From: Gentiana macrophylla
Lineage: Eukaryota > Streptophyta > Magnoliopsida > Gentianales > Gentianaceae
Direction of reading: 5' to 3'
NCBI GenBank assembly: GCA_026214975.1
Contig: CM047806.1
Coordinates: forward strand, 76,857,491 to 76,921,490
Length of the DNA: 64,000 bases
The notes below the pieces were generated by a model. That model was not told the origin of the DNA, ran no database searches, and was given only the letters and a program-made list of their open reading frames with translations. Below, piece after piece: positions 55,726-64,000 of this stretch. The position numbers were made by a program, and so were the translations under genes. The first letter of the stretch is position 1; each line of letters begins with the position of its first letter.

Positions 55726-57850
55726 GGCCAAACAATCAACTTAGTTATGTTACGGAATATGAAGATGGAAGAATTGGTATTTCTTTCACAAAATCTCAAA
55801 GCCATAGGGAACCTGAAGTCATCTCTGGCCAAGGTATTCTTAACCTACAAGAAACTTCGCAACCAAACACGCCAATCAAGCATAGGAAATCAACCTCCGT
55901 TATACCAAATTCCCATATTAGGAAGATTGATTACTCTAGTAAACCACCTTTGCCAGATTACACATCTAATGAAGACCTCAGTAATACTCCCACTAGTCCC
56001 ACATATTCCTCTGTGTCAGAAAATATTGGGAAATTTTTAAATGTACTAGAAAAGGAGTTCAAGGTCGACAAGAAGTTTTTCCATGATGATTTTGTTGCTA
56101 AACATAACCACATTAAAAGAATATGGTTCTTAAAAAATTTCCTAAAAACAAGACAATATATATATTCAAGAACAGTTTTACAATTTTGTTATAAAACACA
56201 AAGTCAATATATTGTTCTTCAACTGGTTTAAAATATATTGTTCTGAAAATTCCATTGACTATCCTTTTAATAATACTGTTAATCCAGTATCTGAGAAAAA
56301 ATGAATTGTAGAATGGGAAACCATGGATAAAGCTACAAAGGTCTCATCTATTCATCCTCCTTTACAAGGAATAATCTTACGAACATAGAAGGAACAAGTT
56401 GAAGCTATACCTATTGGTAACCCTACAGATCCAAGTGATAAGGAGGGGAAGGATATAGTCAAACAACTAAATTATACAAACATCCATCTCAAAACAAGAG
56501 GAAAACATCTTGACAGATTGAACACCTTGTACAAAACCAGTCTATTATTACGATTTCTACCAATAGACACCAAGACCCGTCTTCAAACCATTCCAGATAT
56601 ATCTAAAGAGGGTAGAAAAGAATTCAATGATAATCATTACGAATATCTAGAAACTATAAAAAAGATCAAAGAGAACCTATATAATGAGGCTATGACCAAA
56701 CATAGTCACACCAATGTGGTTCCCGACCAAATGAAATCTCTTCAAATAAAAGGATAAATACCTGGACCATGATTCCAGATTGATTACGATAATACAATAG
56801 AAACAGCTTCCAAGAAGGAGAAAATTTGATCAATAAGATTGAATGGGATTACATTTCAGATCTAAACACTTTATCAAACCAATATCACAACCACAGTTTA
56901 GCGGTGATTATATATATGATTGGAACATAAATGGAAAATCGAATATGAAATACTTGGCATACTACAACAGATGACCATGTATGCCAATACTTTTAGAAAA
57001 CATGAGATAAATGTATCCGATAAAACCATAGCGAAAACGATTATATCGGGGTTTTCGAGACAACTAAAGGATGGTGGGATTTCTACCTAACCCCAACAAA
57101 CCAAGATGGAATTCTCAATTCAGTAAAAATTAATGACAGAGGAGAAACTTATATTAATTCTAGTGGATTTGCGGAGCAAAATGTTGTTGACACCACTTAT
57201 TCTATCAATTTCTATACATTTCATAGAGATCCATCTCACATAAGGCATAAAAATGCGGAATTACTATCTAACCTTAGGTCGAGAAAAACTAAGTGATTTC
57301 CAATATTACAAGAATACCTTCTTAACAAGAGTTATGCTTAGGAAGACTCCAACCAACCATTTTGGAAAGAAAAATTCTTAGCGGATTACCAACACTCCTT
57401 GGAGAAAAGATCAGAAATAAGATTCGTGAAAATTATGGTAAACAAATAATTCCCTATGATGAGTTCACATACGGATGATTAGTTTGTTTAACCCAAAAAT
57501 AAGGATTAAAAATATGTCAAGACCTAAAACTTCAAAAGCACACAAAATGGGAGCTAAAGCAAACTAAACAAGAATTAGGAACATTTTGTACACGATTTGA
57601 TATAGATCAACAAAAACTGTTTCAAAATGTAAAGGGATTGTAGCAACAATCAATCCAAAGAACCTTTCAAAAGAAATACCCGAAGAGGAAGCCGCAAAGC
57701 CTAAAGGGATTATCACGGAGGCACCAAGAGGCCAAACGAAGACAAGACACCAAACCGTGGTATAAAGATATTGAATGTTATAAATGTCATAAAAAAGGAC
57801 ATCTGCAAACTCACATGTAGCTTAATAAAAACTACAAGAGTTAAATATAG
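55680..57850 (+). pseudogene. Pararetrovirus coat-protein-like region, decayed
   Basis: It begins in a frame overlapping the movement protein (55680-56231), with a serine/proline-rich part and then a segment rich in Lys, Phe and Asp. Many stops follow. The frame 56518-56757 has NEAMTKH-type helical sequence. At about 57,780-57,820 the peptide ECYKCHKKGHL has C-x2-C-x4-H, the zinc knuckle of viral nucleocapsids, but its last Cys is missing. It would bind RNA and form particles. Frame order was not reconstructed. Confidence 0.6.
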
Positions 57851-58185
57851 AGGAAGAATAGTAGCAAATAAGTTATCGAGTATTACTCAATGACTTGTCA
57901 AAACGGATTCTTCTTCCGATAATGAGGAAACACGTCAACATGATGCCTCTAACTCTGGAGAACATATTTATGTTCTTACCAAGGACCAAGAATTCCAAAT
58001 TGAGGTTTTAAAAAATCTAAGTGATCCAAACCTTCAACAAATATACCTTGAAAAAATCTTAGATCCCATAAAGAAAAATGACAATAGGTTAGTTTGTTAG
58101 TCCAAGAAAACCTTATGACTTAACAGACATCCTTAAAACAAAACCCAAGGATAGCATTACACTTAATGAACTCCAAGAACAAATA
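57851..58185 (+). other. Decayed linker between coat and protease regions
   Basis: No clear domain. Acidic and lysine-rich frames with stops. Confidence 0.45.
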
Positions 58186-58719
58186 ATGGAAATTAAAGAA
58201 GAATTAAAGAATTTATGGGATTATAGGAAACAAGAGGTTGAAGAAATAAAAAATATCCTTTTCTTAAATAACGATAAAAACAATCTTTCTGATAAGGATG
58301 ATGATTCTGAAATTGAGAAAATTTCAGAAAACTTCTTGTTCATCCTTAAAGAAATTACATCAAAAGAATATCTAATGAAAATCAAAATATATTTCTCTAA
58401 AGACTTCCATATCGAAACGATTGCGTTATTTGATACAGGGGCAGATCTTAATTGCATACAACCAGATCTAGTACCCAAAGAATTACGACAAAAAACCATT
58501 GACCAATTATCTACTGCTAATAATTCTAAATTACAAATTGATTCCAAGGTTGAGGCATCAATATCTAAAGATGGATTTATGTTTAAAACATCTTTCGTCC
58601 TCATCAAAAATATGAATCACAAAGTAATATTAGGAACACCATTCATTGCAATAATAACACTATACACCGTCAGAAATAAATCTGTTTACTTTGATATTGG
58701 AAGCAAAATCAAACTTTGA
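58186..58719 (+). pseudogene. Pararetrovirus aspartic protease
   Basis: An uninterrupted 177-codon frame. The active site is LFDTGADLN at about residues 83-91 (near 58,430), and VILGTPFI near residue 150 forms the second conserved block of retropepsins. Upstream residues are acidic and low in complexity. It would process the viral polyprotein. The frame stops at 58719, where reverse transcriptase would normally begin, and no RT motif follows. Confidence 0.82.
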
Positions 58720-59322
58720 TTTTGTTGAAACACCTACAAAAAACAAACCGTTCATACAAAGTCTTAATAATGATAATGCATCTCAGCCAAATCTTTTGGC
58801 TATAGAGAAAAATTCACTCTGAGATGAAACCAGTCTTCAAAGTTTCCAAGCATGGAAGCAAATATAGAAGCACAAAAGGAAATATATTAACAAAGATCAT
58901 CAAAACACCTTGACCATCTCAACCAAAGCGGGGATGATAAAGATAGATACATGAAAGGTCTACAAGATCTTGAGAAATACTTTGTCACCAAAAGAAACTT
59001 TAAATACTTTGTGGTATTGAAGGTAAAACCCCGGAATATATAAAACATGGTTACATGTGAAAGAATCAATTAATGTTCTCGATCCATGTATTCTATGGAT
59101 TTCATACATTAGCACTTTGACTAAAAATTGGCATTTAAAAACATAGAGCCAATTTCTATATTGAGAAGTTATTAGAATCGAGATCGGTGACTTGTCGATA
59201 TGCATTTGGTAAGTTTTGAGAAAAATTCCTCCAATTATACTATCATAAGCTACAAAAGAGATACTTGATCTCAAAAATAGGCTTGTCATAAACATATCAA
59301 AAGATTACGGATCGATTACCTC
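58720..59322 (+). other. Degraded region where RT would be expected
   Basis: Stop-rich in all plus frames, with no YXDD, no LPFG and no RNase H block. Its last 250 bp (from 59,071) already belong to the inverted repeat. Confidence 0.5.
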
Positions 59323-59859
59323 TTGATCCAAAGAAAACATTTTTCATCCTCATTCACAAATACTCAGATTGCGATTCTGATAAAGGCGAAGATATCTTCA
59401 ACTTTGCACGACAAAACTTTGAAGCAAAGAAGAAAAATACATGAATTTCTTGATTTCATCTTACAAAAGAAATTATGTATTAAAGGAATTTTCATACAAC
59501 AAGAATACTACCATAGCGAGGACAAAAGAATGTCACGACCCGAATGTATCGACAACCATGTAGTTGCACGCTTAGATTACAAAATAAACAAGTGTGCAAT
59601 TGACTTTGAGCAATTTAATATACATCACCAAGGTGGAACAATGTTCAAAGGAGAAACAATTACAATACAAACTCTCTTAGACTTTGGATTGATCGATTTT
59701 ATTCTCTTCCAACCGAACACAATATATAAATTTTGCGCATGCAGGAGCAAATTTAAACAAATCATCAATGATTTCCAAATACTATCACATCAATCCTCCT
59801 CCAAAACGGTCAAAGGGGCGTGGTGGCAAACATTGAATCAAAATCTCGAGAATGGATAA
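59323..59859 (+). pseudogene. Unassigned frame in the left arm, conserved in the right arm
   Basis: 178 codons from 59323. It contains IQTLLDFGLIDFILFQPNTI and IINDFQILS near the end. The same residues occur on the minus strand at 63,238-63,430 and 63,467-63,751 (frame-broken there). I do not recognise the family. It may be a late viral ORF or captured host sequence. There are no transmembrane or catalytic motifs that I can name. A fragment of the last block also lies at 4,613-4,746. Confidence 0.5.
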
Positions 59860-60404
59860 ATCATATCTTTGAACACCAAAGCATATCATATTCCTAGAAA
59901 AATATCAGATCAACCCAAAGAACACTGAAATCGGTACAATGGAGAGTTTGAATATAGGATAAGATGCAATTATCCAAAATGATTCTGAGATAGATAGATG
60001 GAGGAGTAGAACCATCGCCTTCAATCTTTGGGAAAAGAACCATCTCACATTCTCTTGGATCGTCATGAATTAATATATCAAAATCACATCTACAAAATAT
60101 ATATACAGGAAGATGAGGAAAGAATCAACAAATATGTATTCCGTCTGATATACATACCAAGTTCATAGATCTAGTGAATTGGTATCAGACGAAAGATTTC
60201 ATAAAAGAGAAACAGACTCTTTTCCAAAGAAAGAAACCAGAAGAATTTAATTTTTAACATTGGTATCAATAAAAAACTATTGCTAGTTGACAAGTAAATG
60301 ATACATGGGACCCATGTCGTCCATTATATCATGACATTTCTTTGTTCAAATAGTAAAAGAAATATTCGATTCTTCGTTCATATTTGGACCTACACACCCA
60401 ACGC

Positions 60405-60414
60405 CTATATAAGC
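60405..60414 (+). promoter_or_regulatory. Left-arm viral promoter TATA box
   Basis: ctatataagc followed by cacaccttgagggctcatt, with a purine-rich start region, resembles the TATA area of pararetrovirus pregenomic promoters. It faces right, toward the palindrome axis. Confidence 0.65.
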
Positions 60415-60699
60415 ACACCTTGAGGGCTCATTCAGAGAAGAGGCAAAAAAGAGAGAACACAAATAGAGAGAAAAGCTAGAGAAAGAAAGAAGTTTTCTCT
60501 TAAGAAAACCTCCACATCTTTCTAGTTTCCAACTTCTAAATTTTTCTTTCAATTCCATAAATCTTTGTAATGTTCTTGATTGATCTTTCTTCATACTATA
60601 AAAGAAGATAGATTGAACTTGAACTTTGATCTTTAAGTTGAAGTTAAGTCCAACTTGGACTTGTTTTGAAGTTTGGTTCCACTGGAACTTGTATAACAA

Positions 60700-61201
60700 C
60701 TCCGGTGGCGGTGGTTTCCGGCAACGGTAGTCAAAGTTTCGATCTCTTCGTTCTTCAGTAAAAGATCTACTATTCTACTATAAAGGTAGCTTCTTTTACC
60801 TAAATACTATCATCTACTTATGTGGTTGCGATCATAAGCACCACCGTTTTCTTTTCTTTTACGATTGCGGCATCTGTCATCAAAGTCATACATGTCTATC
60901 GCTACGCGGACTACGCGATGAGATAAGCGTGGCTTAGGCGAGCGAGCAGATTGTTTCCGTCAACGACTACTTTACATTCCGCGAGATCTGTGGTGACTCT
61001 TTCAAATAAGATTGAGGTTCTCACGATCGTTTAATCTTCGTTCCGTCCAAGCGGTCCTTAATCCAGCTTGTTACTTTTTGTTATTTTAATTTACATCATT
61101 TTATTTTTGTTATTTTATTTACGTAATTTTATTTTATGTTTATACAACTAATCCATTTGAGTTATCTTCTCAGTCGTGATTATAGTATTATTTATTATTA
61201 T

Positions 61202-61278
<77 letters not shown>

Positions 61279-61564
61279 ACTTATAATATAAAAATATAAA
61301 ATATAAAAAATATAAAAGAAGCTCAGTAATTACCGACATATTTACTATTCTTTTTTTATTCTTTATTTTATTTTATTTTATTTTATTTTTCCATTGAGTT
61401 ATCTTCCCGTTGGGCTCATCTTGGTCATCTTCAGTTTATCTTTTATGTTCTTTCTTTCTTTTTAATTTTTGTATTTATTAATTGTACCTTTATATATCGT
61501 TTATATATCCGTGTCCTTCCCCGTCCCGTTGTCCCCACTTGCTCGATCAACGTGTGTCCCTTCC
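60700..61564 (+). other. Left-arm leader-like region
   Basis: Non-coding DNA from after the promoter to the axis. It has small hairpins (tcgctacgcgga.../...cgcgatgag at about 60,898-60,930) and AT runs. Confidence 0.5.
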
Positions 61565-62655
61565 GGGATGGCCACATGATGATCGAGCAAGAAGGGGACA
61601 ACGAACGGGAAGGACACGATATATAAACGATATATCAAGGTACAATTAATAAATACAAAAATTAAAAAAAGTAAGAACATAAAAGATAAACTGAAGATGA
61701 CCAAGATGAGCCCAAACTGAAGCTAACCTATGGAAAAAATAAAATAAAATAAAATAAAAAGAATAAATAAAAAAATGAATAGTAAATATGTCGGTAATTA
61801 CCGAGCTTCTTTTATATTTTTATATTATAAGTTGTGTATATATATATATATAATAATAATAATAAAAATAATACTATAATCACGAATCGAGAAGATAACT
61901 CGATGAATTAGTTGTATAAACATAAAATAAAATTACGAAAATAAAATAACAAAAATAAAATGACAGAAATTAAAATAACAAAAAAGTAACAAACTGGATT
62001 AAGGACCAATTGGGACGAAACGATATTAAACGATCGTGAGAACCTCAATCTTATTTGAAAGAGTCACCACGCATCTCGCGAACATGAAAAGTAGTCTGCT
62101 GACGGAAACAACTGCTCGCTTGTCTCTAAGCCACGCTTATCTCATCGCGTAGTCCGCGTAGCGATAGACATGTATGACTTTGACAGATGCCGCAATCGTA
62201 AAAGAAAAGAAAACGGTGGTGCTTATGATCGCAACCACATAAGTAGATGATAGTATTTAGGTAAAGAAGCTACCTTTATAGTAGAATAGTAGATCTTTCT
62301 GTAAGAACAAGATAGATCTCAAACTTTGACTACCTGCTGCGAAACCACCGCCACCGGAGTTGTTATACAAGTTCCAGGTGGAACCAAACTTCAAAAACAA
62401 GTCCAAGTTGGACTTAACTTCAACTTAGAGATCAAAGTTCAAGTTGAATCTATCCTCTTTATATAGTATAGAAGAATGATCAATCAAGAACATTACAAAG
62501 ATTTATGGAATTGAAAGAAAAATTTAGAAGTTGGAAACTAGAAAAGATGTGGAGGTTTTCTTAAGAGAAAACTTCTTTCTTTCTCTAGCTTTCTCTCTCT
62601 ATTTGTGTTCTCTCTCTTTTTTTTTGCCTCCTTTCTGAATGAGCCCCCAAGGTGT

Positions 62656-62665
62656 GCTTATATAG
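62656..62665 (-). promoter_or_regulatory. Right-arm viral promoter TATA box
   Basis: gcttatatag, the reverse complement of the left-arm box. It faces left, toward the axis, so the two promoters converge. Confidence 0.65.
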
Positions 62666-63237
62666 GCAGTTGGGTGCCAGGTAGGTCCAAATATGAATAG
62701 TAATCGAATATTTCTTTTACTATTTGAACAGTAAATGTCATGATATAATGGACGACATGGGTCCCATGTATCATTTACTTGTCAACTAGCAATAGTTTTT
62801 TATTGGATACCAATGTTAAAAATTTAAATTCTTCCTGGTTTCCTTTCTTTTGGAAAAGAGTCTGTTTCCTCTTTTATGAAATCTTCCGTCTGATACCAAT
62901 TCACTAGATCTATGAACTTGGTATGTATATTGTACGGAATACATATTTGTTGATTCTTTTCCTCATCTTCATGTATATATATTTTGTAGATGTGATTTTG
63001 ATATATTAATTCATGACGCATCCAAGAGAATGTGAGATGGTTCTTTTCCCAAAGATTGAAGGCGATGGTTCTACTCCTCCATCTATCTATCTCAGAATCT
63101 TTTGGATAATTGCATCTTATCCTATATTCAAACTCTCCATTGTACCATTTATGTTGTTGGGTTGATCTGATATTTTTCTAGAATATGATATGCTTTGCAG
63201 TTCAAAGATATGATTTATCCATTCTCGAGATTTTGAT

Positions 63238-63751
63238 TCAATGTTTGCCATCACGCCCATTGGACCGAAATGAGGAGGATTGCTGTGATAGTATTTGGAA
63301 ATCATTGATGATTTGTTTAAATTTGCTCCCCAGACAGCAGCCAGATATTGTGTTCGGTTGGAAGAGAATAAAATCGATCAATCCAAAGTCTAAGAGAGTT
63401 TGTATTGTAATTGTTTCTCCTTTGAACATTGTTCCACCTTGGTGATGTATATTAAATTGCTCAAAGTCAATTGCACACTTGTTTATTTTGTAATCTAGCG
63501 TGCATTATACATGGTTGTCGATACATTCGGGTCGTGACATTCTTTTTTGTCCTGCTATGGTAGTATTCTTGTTGTATGAAAATTCCTTTAATACATAATT
63601 TCTTTTGTAAGATGAAATCAAGAAATTCATGTATTTTTTCTTCTTTTGCTTCAAAGTTTTGTCGTGCAATGTTGAAGATATGTTTGCCTTCATCAGAATC
63701 GCAATCTGAGTATTTGTGAATGAGGATGAAAAATGTTTTTACTTTGATCAA
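63238..63751 (-). pseudogene. Right-arm copy of the unassigned frame
   Basis: Minus-strand frames 63429-63238 and 63751-63467 reproduce the left-arm protein, including FKGETITIQTLLDFGLIDF and FKQIINDFQILSQQSS. A shift near 63,460 separates them. Both copies share the same blocks but are broken at different points. Confidence 0.55.
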
Positions 63752-64000
63752 GAGGTACTTGATCCGTAATCTTTGATATGTTTATGACAAGCCTATTTTT
63801 GAGATCAAGTATCTCTTTTGTAGCTTATGATAGTATAATTGAGGGAATTTTTCAAAACTTACCAAATGCATATCGATAAGTCACCGATCTCGGTTCTAAT
63901 AACTTCCTCAATATAGAAATTGGCTCTATGTTTTTTAAATGCCAATTTTTTAGCTGGTGCTAATGTATGAAATCCATAGAATACAGGATCAGGAACATTA

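Larger units (their letters stand above)
54710..64000. mobile_element. Endogenous plant pararetrovirus (Caulimoviridae-like), rearranged
   Basis: A primer site, then movement protein, coat-protein-like region with a degenerate zinc knuckle, aspartic protease, an unassigned frame and a promoter-like region run left to right. Movement protein before coat protein and protease is the order in several Caulimoviridae. No recognisable reverse transcriptase or RNase H was found between 58,720 and 60,300. From about 59,071 the sequence is repeated as an inverted copy that reaches the window end. There are many stops; the sequence is an old defective integrant. Genus is not assigned. Confidence 0.8.
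59071..64000. repeat. Large palindrome in pararetrovirus sequence
   Basis: Left arm 59,071-61,564, right arm 61,565-64,000 and continuing out of the window. The axis is at CCGG (61563-61566) with no spacer. Arms match closely; for example the TATA boxes at 60405-60414 and 62656-62665 pair, and the window end pairs with 59,071. The main length difference, about 58 bp, is explained by a longer (TA)n in the left arm (61,206-61,271 against about 61,836-61,852). Confidence 0.93.

Noticed and set aside
55747..56040. Plus-strand frame inside the coat region
   Set aside because: Shadow of the 55680-56231 frame.
60180..60200. TGGTATCAGA as a second viral primer site
   Set aside because: Only 10 bases match, the GCC that follows in the true site is absent, and it lies upstream of the promoter. 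Its copy in the other arm is explained by the palindrome.

Overview
The window is nuclear DNA of a flowering plant, most likely a eudicot. It is AT-rich, full of (TA)n, (GT)n and (TTA)n microsatellites, and made almost wholly of plant transposable elements plus an old endogenous plant pararetrovirus. No intact protein-coding gene and no ordinary host gene was recognised. Nearly all coding capacity is broken retroelement sequence with in-frame stops and frameshifts. There is no bacterial-type gene organisation, CRISPR array or RNA gene.

Layout. 1-3.3 kb: unassigned AT-rich DNA, with the first codons of a possible Helitron-type protein running off the left edge. 3.4-4.1 kb: hAT-type MITE with a perfect 8-bp duplication, followed by a minisatellite and a compound microsatellite. 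5.5-10.8 kb: a small MITE, split by a minus-strand LINE (16-bp target duplication), itself split by an Ac-like hAT MITE. 11.25-26.34 kb: a Ty1/copia element, SIRE-like, with an extra 4-kb env-like region; its 5' LTR carries an inverted solo LTR of its own family. 26.7-27.8 kb: another hAT-type MITE and a small SINE. 27.9-33.5 kb: a second minus-strand LINE with a 336-bp solo LTR between ORF1 and ORF2. 33.5-37.7 kb: remnant of a Ty3/gypsy Tat-like element. 39.06-49.95 kb: a complete but decayed Tat-like gypsy element (perfect 5-bp duplication) with a Helitron in its 5' LTR. 50.3-54.3 kb: a plus-strand LINE. 54.7-64 kb: pararetrovirus sequence, ending in a large palindrome whose arms each carry the same presumed viral promoter.

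Three points stand out. First, the pararetrovirus palindrome (about 59,071-64,000, axis near 61,564) has no spacer, has facing promoters, and its axis matches sequence next to the minus-strand primer site. Second, both Tat-like elements carry a homologous antisense gene with apparent introns at two equivalent positions, suggesting a spliced antisense protein kept across two element families. Third, a solo LTR lies inverted inside the 5' LTR of its own family, giving a potential hairpin of about 1.1-kb arms.

Nested insertions give a relative order: MITE, then LINE, then hAT at 5.5-10.8 kb; gypsy, then Helitron at 39-50 kb; copia, then solo LTR at 11-14 kb. Family names were assigned from visible motifs and remembered family features without database searches. 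Identities were judged by eye.
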